Source: Mucilaginibacter jinjuensis | Lineage (GTDB): Bacteria > Bacteroidota > Bacteroidia > Sphingobacteriales > Sphingobacteriaceae | DNA length: 64,000 nt | Assembly (NCBI RefSeq): GCF_028596025.1 | Contig: NZ_CP117167.1 | Coordinates: forward strand, 5,952,001-6,016,000 | Reading direction: 5' to 3' | Shown here: positions 25,045 to 33,831 of the stretch, in pieces | Position numbering within the stretch: the first letter of the stretch is position 1 | Layout of the letters: each line of letters opens with the position of its first letter | Notes under the pieces: model-generated | What the model was told of the DNA's origin: nothing | Databases searched by the model: none | The model's input: only the letters and a program-made list of their open reading frames with translations | Translations under genes and position numbers: made by a program

Positions 25045-25779
25045 ATGGAAACTAAAAGTAATTACACCTACGACGATAACGTTATCCAACTGGACGACGA
25101 AGTTGCAGCATCTCGCAGGTTTATAGCTAACGTATTTATGTGGATGTTTGTGGCATTGGGTATTTCTGCCTTCTGCGCATTCTTATTTGCAACCACACCA
25201 AGTTTATTAACATTAGTAATTGATCCGTTAACCGGCCGCAACACCGGTTTGGGTACTATCTTAATGTTTGCACCTTTTGCCTTTGTAATGGCAATTTCAT
25301 TCGGTTTAAACCGTCTGTCGTTCCCGGTACTGGGTATCTTGTTTGTGGCTTTTGCTGCGCTACTGGGTGTTAGTTTAAGCTTCATCTTATTAGTTTATAC
25401 GGCTGCTTCTGTAGCTGGTGTATTCATCACCGCATCGGCAGTATTTGGTGTTATGGCCATTGCAGGTTACACTACTCACCAGGATTTAACCAAATTTGGT
25501 TCATTAATGATCATGGGCCTAATTGGTATGGTTATCGCAACCGTGGTAAACTTCTTTTTACACAGCGAAGGTTTAAGCATTATTTTAAGCTATGTAGGTG
25601 TTGCCGTATTTACCGGCTTAACTGCTTATGATGTGCAAAAATTAAAACGTATTGGTGCAGGTATTGAGTATGGCGATGCATCTGGCAAAAAAATGGCCAT
25701 TATGGGTGCCTTAACCTTATATCTTGATTTCCTGAACCTGTTCTTATCATTATTAAGAATTTTCGGTAGAAGGAAATAA
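25045..25779 (+). CDS. Bax inhibitor-1/YccA family membrane protein
   Basis: A 244-residue integral membrane protein with about seven hydrophobic helices, of the Bax inhibitor-1/TMBIM/YccA family. The helices begin near residue 28 (FIANVFMWMFVALGISAFC), and the C-terminal signature (FTGLTAYDVQKLK, followed by GALTLYLDFLNLFLSLLRI) includes the conserved Asp pair thought to gate calcium in BsYetJ. Transcribed alone, with a strong terminator. Confidence 0.93.
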   Translation: METKSNYTYDDNVIQLDDEVAASRRFIANVFMWMFVALGISAFCAFLFATTPSLLTLVIDPLTGRNTGLGTILMFAPFAFVMAISFGLNRLSFPVLGILFVAFAALLGVSLSFILLVYTAASVAGVFITASAVFGVMAIAGYTTHQDLTKFGSLMIMGLIGMVIATVVNFFLHSEGLSIILSYVGVAVFTGLTAYDVQKLKRIGAGIEYGDASGKKMAIMGALTLYLDFLNLFLSLLRIFGRRK

Positions 25780-25799
25780 TAAGCAAGCATAATTTAAAG

Positions 25800-25834
25800 A
25801 AAGAGCTGCCTGAGAGGGCGGCTCTTTTTGTTTT
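25800..25834 (+). terminator. Terminator of the Bax inhibitor-1 gene
   Basis: AAAGAGCTGCC pairs with GGCGGCTCTTT (one G-U pair) around a 6-nt loop, then TTG and TTTT, 20 bp after the stop. Confidence 0.9.
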
Positions 25835-25849
25835 ATATGTCGCCCAATC

Positions 25850-26137
25850 GTCATGCTGAACTTGTTTCAGCACCCCACTTGCTAAGTTTACAATTACACA
25901 GTCTGCTACCTGTACTGTGGGATCCCGATCCCAACGATAGTCGGGACGGGATGACGTGAGTTCAATAAACCCGGGTGAAGCGGATACCGGCCTTGCGATT
26001 AAGGCCTGCGTAGTATGAGCGTAACACGGGGCTACAGTACCGATGAAATGCTGACATTCATTTTCAGAATTGCACTACGAAGAAGATCCTTCGCTATCGC
26101 TCTCCAAAGGAGTCCTTCGGACTGGATGACAAAGTTT
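25850..26137. repeat. Composite of dispersed repeats
   Basis: Three blocks in a row: a GTCATGCTGAACTTGTTTCA...GGGATGAC element (25850-25956), family D copy 2 (25968-26034, inverse of 3127-3202), and an arm related to family C (AGAAGATCCTTCGCTATCGC at about 26083, ending GGATGACAAAG). No reading frame of interest. Confidence 0.75.
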
Positions 26138-26340
26138 ATCGAATAATCAATATCTCTCGATCATTGAAAACCATCCTCAAATCACATCACTATTAATTTC
26201 TCAAATCATTTTCAACTCATTTTCAAATTCTCAAATCATCTGCACATCTTCATATTCGCACATCTGCACATCCTACTGTCATCTTACATTCCCCTCATCT
26301 GCACATTAACGAAACCACTTGCATATTACCACTTTATTGT
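26138..26340. other. G-poor, pyrimidine/A-rich intergenic stretch
   Basis: About 200 bp with very few G on the plus strand, made of degenerate words such as CTCAAATCAT and CATCTGCACATC. It lies just upstream of the metH riboswitch. A possible promoter for metH lies at its end (TTG at 26319 and AATTTTG at 26343). Confidence 0.5.
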
Positions 26341-26352
26341 GCAATTTTGTTG

Positions 26353-26454
26353 CGCTTATAGAGAAAGATGGAGGGATTAGACCCTGCGAAATCTTAGCAA
26401 CCTGTGCCAACAAGGTGCTGCATTCTACTCAAACACGTTTGGGAAAGATAAGCG
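26353..26454 (+). promoter_or_regulatory. SAM-I (S-box) riboswitch upstream of metH
   Basis: Matches the S-box consensus in order: P1 CGCTTAT (26353-26359) with ATAAGCG (26448-26454), TGGAGGGATTAGACCCTG, AGCAACCTG, the AAGGTGCTGCATTCTAC block, and GAAAGATAAG at the 3' side. S-box RNAs bind S-adenosylmethionine and switch off methionine genes. It lies 187 bp before metH, which fits exactly. No clear Rho-independent terminator is seen right after P1, so control may work through the hairpin next to the start codon. Confidence 0.92.
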
Positions 26455-26499
26455 AATTTAGAAGGTATATAACCGACTTTTTCGAATAAGCTTTATTTA

Positions 26500-26628
26500 G
26501 ATGTGAGATATTAGATGTGAGATCTGAGATGCATTAGCATGTCTGTTTCAGGCTGATAGCTCAAGTAAATTTAATAGATGATGTGATTTTGCGGCTTGGG
26601 TATTTTCTCAAATCTCATATCTCACATC
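26500..26628 (+). promoter_or_regulatory. Long-range hairpin between riboswitch and metH start
   Basis: GATGTGAGATAT (26500-26511) is perfectly complementary to ATATCTCACATC (26617-26628), 12 nt before the ATG. A second copy (GATGTGAGAT at 26514-26523) can pair with the same target. The structure could close off the translation start or serve as the riboswitch expression platform, but it is also made of words typical of intergenic repeats in this genome. Confidence 0.5.
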
Positions 26629-26640
26629 TCATATCTCAAC

Positions 26641-29600
26641 ATGAGTATTAGAGAAGAATTACAGAAAAGAGTATTAATAATTGACGGCGCAATGGGTACC
26701 ATGATACAACGGTACCAATTAACCGAAGAAGATTTTCGTGGCAACAGGTTTAAAGATCACCCTTCTGATTTGAAGGGTAATAACGACCTGCTTAACCTTA
26801 CGCGCCCCGATGTGATTAAGGCCATTCATAATGAATACCTGGAGGCCGGTGCCGATATTATTGAAACCAATACCTTCAGCACCCAACGCATTTCATTGGC
26901 CGATTACCACATGGAGGAGCTGGATTATGAAATGAGTTACGAAGGTGCCCGCATTGCCCGCGAAGCGGTTGATGAGTGGAATATAAAAACGCCGGAGAAG
27001 CCACGCTTTGTGGCCGGTGCCGTTGGCCCTACCAACCGTACTGCATCATTATCGCCCGATGTAAATGATCCTGGTTACCGCGCTGTTACTTTTGATGATT
27101 TGGCCGAGGCTTATTATGCACAGGTGCGCGGTTTATTTGATGGTGGCAGTGATGTGATTTTGATTGAAACCATCTTTGACACACTGAATGCAAAGGCGGC
27201 ATTATTTGCCGTACAACGTTATTCGGAAGAAAGTGGCAAGCAATTACCGATCATGATTTCGGGTACTATAACCGATGCTTCGGGCCGTACGCTATCAGGG
27301 CAAACGGTTGAGGCTTTCTGGAACTCGATCCGTCACGCCAACCTACTTTCTGTTGGTTTAAACTGTGCACTTGGTGCTAAAGAAATGCGTCCGCACATTG
27401 AGGAACTTTCGCAAAAGGCCGATGTATTTATTTCGGCCTATCCTAACGCCGGTTTACCAAATGAGTTTGGTGGTTACGACGAAATGCCGCACGAAACAGC
27501 GCATTTGGTAGACGACTTTTTAAAAGCAGGTTTTGTAAATATTGTAGGCGGCTGCTGTGGTACTACGCCAGAACATATTAAATGTATTGCAGACCGTGCT
27601 GCGCTATATCCACCACGACCAATCCCGCATCCCGAACCACACATGCGTTTGAGCGGCTTGGAGGCTGTTACCATAACGCCCGAGGCTAACTTTGTTAACG
27701 TGGGTGAGCGGACCAACATTACAGGTTCGCCTAAATTTTCGAAGTTGATTTTGGCCGAGAATTATGAGGAGGCCTTAACAGTAGCCCGCCAGCAGGTAGA
27801 AGGCGGCGCACAGGTGATTGACATTAACATGGATGAAGGGATGATCAACTCGGAAGAGGTGATGGTAAAATTCCTGAACCTGGTTGCGTCTGAGCCCGAT
27901 ATTGCAAAGCTGCCTATCATGGTCGATTCATCAAAATGGACCGTTATTGAGGCTGGATTGAAATGTTTGCAAGGTAAGGGTATCGTCAACTCGATCTCCC
28001 TCAAAGAAGGCGAAGAAAAGTTTAAAGAATACGCCCGCAAAATTATGAGCTATGGCGCCGCAACGGTTGTAATGGCGTTTGACGAACAAGGCCAGGCCGA
28101 TTCATACGAGCGCCGTATTGAAATCTGTAAAAGATCGTACGATATATTGGTTAACGAAATTGGCTTCCCTCCGCAGGATATCATATTCGATCCTAATATT
28201 TTAACGGTTGCTACCGGCTTAGAGGAACACAACAATTACGCGGTAGACTTTATTAACGCCACCCGATGGATTAAAGAAAATCTGCCGATGGCTAAGGTGA
28301 GTGGTGGTGTAAGTAATATTTCGTTCTCGTTCCGCGGTAATAACGTGGTGCGCGAGGCAATGCACTCTGCCTTTTTATACCACGCCATTAAGGCGGGCAT
28401 GGATATGGGCATCGTAAACGCAGGTATGCTGGAAGTTTACGAGCAAATCCCTGCTGACTTGTTGACTAAAGTAGAAGATGTTCTTTTAAACCGTCATCCC
28501 GAAGCTACAGAACGTTTAGTAGAATATGCCGATACTGTAAAGAGTAAAGGTAAAGAAGTGGTACGCGACGAGGCCTGGCGTAATGCCCCAGTAGAAGAGC
28601 GCCTGTCACACGCCCTGGTAAAAGGTATTATCGAATACCTGGATGCCGATGTGGAAGAATGCCGTCAACAATACGCCAAACCGCTGGAGGTTATTGAAGG
28701 CCCGCTAATGAGTGGCATGAACATCGTAGGTGATTTGTTCGGCGCGGGTAAAATGTTCTTGCCGCAGGTGGTAAAATCAGCCAGGGTAATGAAAAAGGCT
28801 GTAGCTTATCTGCTACCTTTTATTGAAGAAGAAAAACTAAAAAATGCCGATACCACTTCGCGCAAAAACGCTGGGAAAGTTTTAATGGCCACCGTTAAAG
28901 GTGACGTGCATGATATCGGCAAAAACATAGTTGGTGTAGTACTGGCTTGTAACAACTTCGAGGTGATAGACCTTGGGGTGATGGTACCTGCTCAACGAAT
29001 CCTGGACGAGGCCAAGAAACAAGAAGTTGATATTATCGGGCTAAGCGGATTAATCACGCCATCATTAGATGAAATGGTCCACTTCGCTAAAGAGATGGAA
29101 CGCGAAGGTTTAAGCATTCCGCTGATTGTGGGTGGTGCTACCACTTCACGCATCCATGCTGCGGTTAAAATCGCACCAAATTATTCTGGCCCTGCCATAC
29201 ATGTGTTGGATGCATCGCGCAGCGTAACAGTATGCAGTAACCTGATGAGCGAAGAAAATAAAGCACCGTATGTAGAGTCCATCAAACTCGAATACGAAAA
29301 AGCCCGCGAAGCGCACCTCAATAAACGAAGCGACAAACGTTTTGTAAGCATTGAAGAAGCACGTAAGCAATATTGCGAGATCAACCTAAACGGTTCTGTT
29401 CCTCCTAAACCAACATTTACAGGTACAAAAGTTTTTGAAAGTTATCCTTTAGAAGAACTCGTACCATATATTGATTGGACGCCTTTCTTCCATACATGGG
29501 AGTTAAGAGGCAGTTATCCAAAGATCTTTAATGATAAATACGTAGGCGAGGAAGCTAAAAAGCTTTATGACGATGCACAGGTATTATTAGATAAAATTAT

Positions 29601-30315
29601 CAAAGAAAAACTACTGCAGGCTAATGGAGTAATTGGTTTTTGGCCAGCCAACAGCGTGGGCGATGATATCGAATTATATACCGATGAAAGCCGCACACAA
29701 TTATTAACTAAAATACATACACTACGCCAGCAATCAGAAAAAGTTAAGGGCGAACCTTATTATGCTTTGGCTGATTTCATCGCCCCAAAAGATAGCGGTG
29801 TGCCCGATTATTTTGGCGGCTTTGCTGTTACTACTGGTATTGGCTGTGACGAATTGGTTGCCAAATTTGAGGCAGATTATGATGATTATAACAGTATTTT
29901 AGCCAAAGCACTTGCTGATCGTTTAGCCGAAGCATTTGCCGAGAAAATGCACGAACTGGTACGCCGCGAACATTGGGGCTATGCCAAAGACGAGTTGTTG
30001 GATACCGAGCAATTAATTAAGGAAGAATACCAGGGTATTCGCCCGGCACCGGGATACCCCGCCTGCCCGGATCATACGGAGAAAACTACATTGTTTGATT
30101 TGCTCAAAGCCGAAGACAATGCGCACATGCACCTGACCGAGAGTCTGGCCATGACACCTGCAGCTTCTGTGAGCGGTTTTTATTTCGCACATCCACAAGC
30201 CCGCTATTTCGGGTTAGGTAAAATCAGCAAAGACCAGGTAGAAGATTATGCGAAACGTAAAAACATGTCGTTAGAAACCGTTGAAAGATGGTTAGGGCCA
30301 AACTTAAATTATTAA
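26641..30315 (+). CDS. metH: Cobalamin-dependent methionine synthase
   Basis: Transfers the methyl group of 5-methyltetrahydrofolate to homocysteine. The 1224-residue protein has all four modules: homocysteine domain (IIDGAMGTMIQRY; zinc Cys in GLNCALGAKEM and GGCCGTTPEH), pterin domain (NVGERTNITGSPKF, about 360-640), B12 domain with the cobalt-binding His in GDVHDIGKNIVGV, and the C-terminal AdoMet reactivation domain (SLAMTPAASVSGFYFAHPQA). ATG at 26641 gives MSIREELQKRV. Regulated by the SAM riboswitch upstream; metF follows after one small gene. Confidence 0.97.
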   Translation: MSIREELQKRVLIIDGAMGTMIQRYQLTEEDFRGNRFKDHPSDLKGNNDLLNLTRPDVIKAIHNEYLEAGADIIETNTFSTQRISLADYHMEELDYEMSYEGARIAREAVDEWNIKTPEKPRFVAGAVGPTNRTASLSPDVNDPGYRAVTFDDLAEAYYAQVRGLFDGGSDVILIETIFDTLNAKAALFAVQRYSEESGKQLPIMISGTITDASGRTLSGQTVEAFWNSIRHANLLSVGLNCALGAKEMRPHIEELSQKADVFISAYPNAGLPNEFGGYDEMPHETAHLVDDFLKAGFVNIVGGCCGTTPEHIKCIADRAALYPPRPIPHPEPHMRLSGLEAVTITPEANFVNVGERTNITGSPKFSKLILAENYEEALTVARQQVEGGAQVIDINMDEGMINSEEVMVKFLNLVASEPDIAKLPIMVDSSKWTVIEAGLKCLQGKGIVNSISLKEGEEKFKEYARKIMSYGAATVVMAFDEQGQADSYERRIEICKRSYDILVNEIGFPPQDIIFDPNILTVATGLEEHNNYAVDFINATRWIKENLPMAKVSGGVSNISFSFRGNNVVREAMHSAFLYHAIKAGMDMGIVNAGMLEVYEQIPADLLTKVEDVLLNRHPEATERLVEYADTVKSKGKEVVRDEAWRNAPVEERLSHALVKGIIEYLDADVEECRQQYAKPLEVIEGPLMSGMNIVGDLFGAGKMFLPQVVKSARVMKKAVAYLLPFIEEEKLKNADTTSRKNAGKVLMATVKGDVHDIGKNIVGVVLACNNFEVIDLGVMVPAQRILDEAKKQEVDIIGLSGLITPSLDEMVHFAKEMEREGLSIPLIVGGATTSRIHAAVKIAPNYSGPAIHVLDASRSVTVCSNLMSEENKAPYVESIKLEYEKAREAHLNKRSDKRFVSIEEARKQYCEINLNGSVPPKPTFTGTKVFESYPLEELVPYIDWTPFFHTWELRGSYPKIFNDKYVGEEAKKLYDDAQVLLDKIIKEKLLQANGVIGFWPANSVGDDIELYTDESRTQLLTKIHTLRQQSEKVKGEPYYALADFIAPKDSGVPDYFGGFAVTTGIGCDELVAKFEADYDDYNSILAKALADRLAEAFAEKMHELVRREHWGYAKDELLDTEQLIKEEYQGIRPAPGYPACPDHTEKTTLFDLLKAEDNAHMHLTESLAMTPAASVSGFYFAHPQARYFGLGKISKDQVEDYAKRKNMSLETVERWLGPNLNY

Positions 30316-30342
30316 AATCGGGTGCGAGTTTTTTAGTTTCGG

Positions 30343-30352
30343 GTTGCGAGTA
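30343..30352. repeat. Left inverted repeat flanking the four-helix-bundle gene
   Basis: GTTGCGAGTA here is repeated in inverse form as TACTCGCAAC at 30763-30772, on the other side of the gene. The flanking words TTTAG are also shared. This bounds a 430-bp segment between metH and metF. Confidence 0.55.
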
Positions 30353-30378
30353 GAATACTCAGTTAGTTTTATTAGATT

Positions 30379-30741
30379 ATGATATTTACAAATTTGGAGG
30401 TTTGGAAAGAAGCAAGGATTTTAGTGAAACTCATTTACAGTCACGTAGCTTCTTTTCCTCGGGAAGAAATGTTTGGTCTGCAATCTCAAATTAAGCGCTC
30501 TGTAATATCTATACCATCAAATATAGCTGAAGGATGTGGCCGGAATCATACCAAAGACTCTCTCCAATTTTTTTATGTAGCTCGTGGTTCTGCTTACGAA
30601 TTAGAAGCTCAACTTTATCTTTCTTGTGATTTAGGATTTATTAATGAAAACCAATTAAACAACATACTTAAACAATTAGAATTAGTTCGAAAACTATTGG
30701 CTGGCTTTATAAACTTTTACAAAGCGCAACTACCTGGATAG
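30379..30741 (+). CDS. Four-helix-bundle protein (23S rRNA-intervening-sequence type)
   Basis: A 120-residue protein of the four helix bundle/S23 family: LEVWKEARILVKLIY, FGLQSQIKRSVISIPSNIAE and SLQFFYVARGSAYELEAQL are characteristic. Related proteins are encoded in rRNA intervening sequences and next to diversity-generating retroelements (Avd), but this copy stands alone between metH and metF. It is bounded by a 10-bp inverted repeat (30343-30352 and 30763-30772), which suggests insertion as a unit. Function unknown. Confidence 0.88.
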   Translation: MIFTNLEVWKEARILVKLIYSHVASFPREEMFGLQSQIKRSVISIPSNIAEGCGRNHTKDSLQFFYVARGSAYELEAQLYLSCDLGFINENQLNNILKQLELVRKLLAGFINFYKAQLPG

Positions 30742-30762
30742 TCCCGGCAACTCGTAACTAAT

Positions 30763-30772
30763 TACTCGCAAC
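30763..30772. repeat. Right inverted repeat flanking the four-helix-bundle gene
   Basis: TACTCGCAAC, the exact complement of 30343-30352. It lies 9 bp before the metF start codon. Confidence 0.55.
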
Positions 30773-30781
30773 TAAACCCAA

Positions 30782-31738
30782 ATGAAAATCACCGAACATA
30801 TTGCCAATGCTAAAGGCAAAACACTTTTTTCTTTCGAATTACTGCCTCCCGTTAAAGGATCGAGCATACAGGGCATATTTAACTCGATTGATCCTTTGAT
30901 GGAGTTTAACCCTCCGTTTATCGATGTAACATCTTCGCGCGAAGACCATGTTTACAAAGAAAAACCTAATGGATTGCTCGAAAAAGTAACTTATCGTAAA
31001 CGCCCGGGTACGGTAGCTGTTTGTGCGGCTATTATGCATAAGTATAAGGTTGATACCGTTCCGCATTTAATTTGCGGTGGCTTTACGAAGGAAGAAACAG
31101 AATATGCGCTGATAGATCTGCAATTTTTAGGCATTGACAACGTACTGGTTTTACGTGGCGACGCTCGCAAAGGCGACTCTGGTTTTGTACCAACCCCCGG
31201 CGGGCACTGTTATGCAACAGATTTACTGGAGCAGGTAACCAATATGAACAACGGCATTTACCTGCACGAGTATCAGGATACTTCATTTAAAACTAACTTC
31301 TGTATTGGTGTTGCCGCCTATCCCGAAAAACATTTTGAAGCGCCCAACCTTAAAACCGACTTTAAATACCTGAAACAAAAGGTTGATGGCGGGGCCGATT
31401 TCCTGGTTACTCAAATGTTTTACGATAACAGCAAATACAAACAGTTTGTAACCCAGTGTCGCGAAAACGGCATTAACGTGCCGATTATACCAGGCTTAAA
31501 ACCATTAACCACAGCTAAGCAATTGATCAATCTGCCGAAGATATTCCACATTGATATACCGGAAGATTTGAGCGATGCGGTACAAGCTTGTAAAAACGAT
31601 AAAGAAGTAAAAGAAGTGGGTATTGAATGGATGATTAACCAGTGTAAAGAACTGGTTGAATTTGGAGCCCCGGTACTACACTTTTATACCATGGGCAACC
31701 CCGAGCCCACTAAACGTATAGCAAGCGAGATCTTTTAA
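30782..31738 (+). CDS. metF: 5,10-methylenetetrahydrofolate reductase
   Basis: Flavoenzyme that makes 5-methyltetrahydrofolate, the methyl donor used by MetH. The 318-residue protein has LFSFELLPPVKGSSIQG at the N-terminus (catalytic Glu), VPHLICGGFTKEE, NVLVLRGDA (flavin site) and DFLVTQMFYDN. It shares the strand with metH and lies downstream of the riboswitch, so both steps may respond to SAM. A terminator overlaps its stop codon. Confidence 0.95.
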   Translation: MKITEHIANAKGKTLFSFELLPPVKGSSIQGIFNSIDPLMEFNPPFIDVTSSREDHVYKEKPNGLLEKVTYRKRPGTVAVCAAIMHKYKVDTVPHLICGGFTKEETEYALIDLQFLGIDNVLVLRGDARKGDSGFVPTPGGHCYATDLLEQVTNMNNGIYLHEYQDTSFKTNFCIGVAAYPEKHFEAPNLKTDFKYLKQKVDGGADFLVTQMFYDNSKYKQFVTQCRENGINVPIIPGLKPLTTAKQLINLPKIFHIDIPEDLSDAVQACKNDKEVKEVGIEWMINQCKELVEFGAPVLHFYTMGNPEPTKRIASEIF

Positions 31739-31752
31739 GATCTCGCTTTTTT
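31723..31752 (+). terminator. Terminator overlapping the metF stop codon
   Basis: AAGCGAGATC pairs perfectly with GATCTCGCTT around TTTTAA, which contains the TAA stop, and is followed by six T. On the opposite side it borders the 3' end of the converging HAD gene. Confidence 0.9.
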
Positions 31753-32359
31753 ATAATATTACTCCGTATTGAGGTAATTCTTCTTGCAGTTCTGCTGCCG
31801 AAGTAAAGTGAATACTATTTATACCCAGCTGCCGCGCAGCTAAAATATTGCGATAATTATCGTCAATAAACAGGCTTTCTTCTGCCTTAACATTGTAGCG
31901 CCTTAACAAGATGTTATAAAACTCAGGTTGTGGTTTGCGCATCTTCTCATCGCCCGAAACCACAATGCCATCAAACCAACTCAGAAACTCAAAACGTTCT
32001 TTAGCAATCCCAAATGTTTCGGCCGACCAATTGGTTAGCGCATAAATCTTGTATTTCCCGCTTGCTTTTAGTTTTCTGAATATCTCAACTGTATCATGGA
32101 ACGCATCACCCAACATTTCATCCCATCGGCCATAAAACGCCCGGATATTATCCTCATGTTCAGGGTGCTTTTGTACCAGCCATTCTGTACCTTCCTGTAA
32201 ACTTCGCCCGGCATCCTGTTCTTCGTTCCAATCGGAGGTGGTGATGTTGGTGAGAAAGTGTTCCATCTCAGCTTCATCCGTAAACAATTGTTTGTACAGA
32301 TGACGAGGGTTCCAGTCAATCAGTACAGCGCCAAGGTCGAAGATAATGGTGGTGATCAT
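31751..32359 (-). CDS. HAD-superfamily hydrolase, YihX-like
   Basis: A 202-residue phosphatase-type HAD protein. Motif I FDLGAVLIDWN, motif II ALTNWS, motif III Lys in RKPQPEFYNILL and motif IV FIDDNYRNILAA are all present, with the small helical cap typical of subfamily IA (YihX/epoxide hydrolase N-terminal type). YihX dephosphorylates glucose 1-phosphate, but the substrate here cannot be read. ATG at 32359 begins MITTIIFDLG. Confidence 0.9.
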   Translation of the reverse strand: MITTIIFDLGAVLIDWNPRHLYKQLFTDEAEMEHFLTNITTSDWNEEQDAGRSLQEGTEWLVQKHPEHEDNIRAFYGRWDEMLGDAFHDTVEIFRKLKASGKYKIYALTNWSAETFGIAKERFEFLSWFDGIVVSGDEKMRKPQPEFYNILLRRYNVKAEESLFIDDNYRNILAARQLGINSIHFTSAAELQEELPQYGVIL

Positions 32360-32384
32360 TTTTATTTCGGATTTATTTCCCTTT

Positions 32385-32472
32385 GTCATTCCGAACGTAG
32401 TGAGGAATCTTCTTCACCCTTTAAGCTGCAATTGCAAGGTGAAGAAGATCCTTCGCTGTCGCTCTGGATGAC
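32385..32472. repeat. Palindromic element family C, copy 1
   Basis: About 88 bp running from GTCATTCCGAACGTAGTGAG to GCTCTGGATGAC, with GGAATCTTCTTC and GAAGAAGATCC as inner arms. The whole element can fold into a long hairpin. A related copy is at 39631-39707; 44144-44235 shares the GTCRTTYCGA...GAAATGAC frame. Confidence 0.8.
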
Positions 32473-32481
32473 AAAAAAAAT

Positions 32482-33792
32482 TTAGTTATTTTCTAACAAA
32501 TACGCCTTAAATCCTTCAAAATCCTTACCCAACTCCACAGCCTGCTTCGCTTTACCTTCCAACTCCTTTACAGACTCAGGCACTTTAATAGCAGCTGCAA
32601 TATCAGCAGGGAAAGCATCCGGGAATTTGCATGGATGAGCGGTTGATAAAAACACGCCGGTAACATCTTCAGCAGGGTTTTCAGCCTGCCATTCTTTTAA
32701 GGCTTTCCAGGCAATAGCAGTGTGCGGGCAAACCACATATTTATATTCGTCAAAAACTTGTTGAATGGCTTCTTTAGTTTGCTCATCATTATAACTAAAA
32801 CCAGTGATTAAGCCTTTCAGCTCTGATGCATCTTCTTTAAACAGATCGGCGATACGCGCCCAATTGCTTGGGTTACCAACATCCATCGCATTTGACAAGG
32901 TTGATACCGATGGTTTCGGCTCGTATACGCCTGTTTTCAAATAAGCCGGCACGGTATCGTTAGCATTGGTTGCTGCGATGAATTGCTCTACCGGCAAACC
33001 CATTTTCCAGGCCAGTAAACCAGCTCCGATATTACCGAAGTTACCGCTCGGTACCGAGAATACTACCTTACTTTTACCCTGACGCAGCAGTTGTGCATAA
33101 GCATTAAAATAATAAAATGTCTGCGGAATTAAACGTGCAATATTAATTGAGTTGGCCGAAGTAAGACGGAATTTCTCATTCAGTTCTTTATCTGTAAAGG
33201 CTTGTTTAACTAAGGCCTGGCAATCATCAAAAGTACCATCAATTTCCAGGGCGCGGATGTTTTGGCCGTTGGTGGTTAATTGCTGCTCTTGTATTTCGCT
33301 TACCTTTCCTTTAGGATACAGGATCGTAACACGGGTATTAGGTACACCTAAAAAGCCCAAGGCCACAGCACCGCCAGTATCGCCCGAGGTGGCTACCAGT
33401 ACATCCAGTTGCTTCTCTCCTTTCTCCAAAAACCAGCTCATTACCCGGCTCATAAAACGGGCGCCAAAATCTTTGAATGCAAGCGACGGCCCGTGGAATA
33501 ATTCCAATACGTATACTTCTTCTTCCAGTTTTACAACCGGTGCTAAAAAGTTAATGGCATCGTGGATAATAGCTTTCAGGTCATCAGCCGGGATAGCACC
33601 ATCCAGCATGGCAGTAGCTACATGTAAGGCAATTTCCGGCAGAGTATATTCGTCCAGATGCTTCAAAAATTTATCATCCAGTTGCGGGATAAACTCTGGC
33701 ATGTATAAACCTTTATCCTGCGGCATGCTGTTAAAAACTGCCTCTTTAAATTGTACCTGGTGGTTGGTATCGTTAGTACTGTAAAAATTCAT
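32482..33792 (-). CDS. thrC: Threonine synthase
   Basis: PLP enzyme that converts O-phosphohomoserine to threonine. The 436-residue protein has the PLP lysine in GPSLAFKDFGARF, ATSGDTGGAVALGFLG, SANSINIARLIPQ, VPSGNFGNIGAG and the C-terminal STAHPCKFPDAFP. Last gene of the thr operon. Only 39 bp separate it from the DUF4180 gene upstream, so co-transcription from the thrA attenuator is likely. Confidence 0.96.
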   Translation of the reverse strand: MNFYSTNDTNHQVQFKEAVFNSMPQDKGLYMPEFIPQLDDKFLKHLDEYTLPEIALHVATAMLDGAIPADDLKAIIHDAINFLAPVVKLEEEVYVLELFHGPSLAFKDFGARFMSRVMSWFLEKGEKQLDVLVATSGDTGGAVALGFLGVPNTRVTILYPKGKVSEIQEQQLTTNGQNIRALEIDGTFDDCQALVKQAFTDKELNEKFRLTSANSINIARLIPQTFYYFNAYAQLLRQGKSKVVFSVPSGNFGNIGAGLLAWKMGLPVEQFIAATNANDTVPAYLKTGVYEPKPSVSTLSNAMDVGNPSNWARIADLFKEDASELKGLITGFSYNDEQTKEAIQQVFDEYKYVVCPHTAIAWKALKEWQAENPAEDVTGVFLSTAHPCKFPDAFPADIAAAIKVPESVKELEGKAKQAVELGKDFEGFKAYLLENN

Positions 33793-33831
33793 TTTGATTT
33801 CGGAATTCGGATGTTCGATTTCGGATTTATA

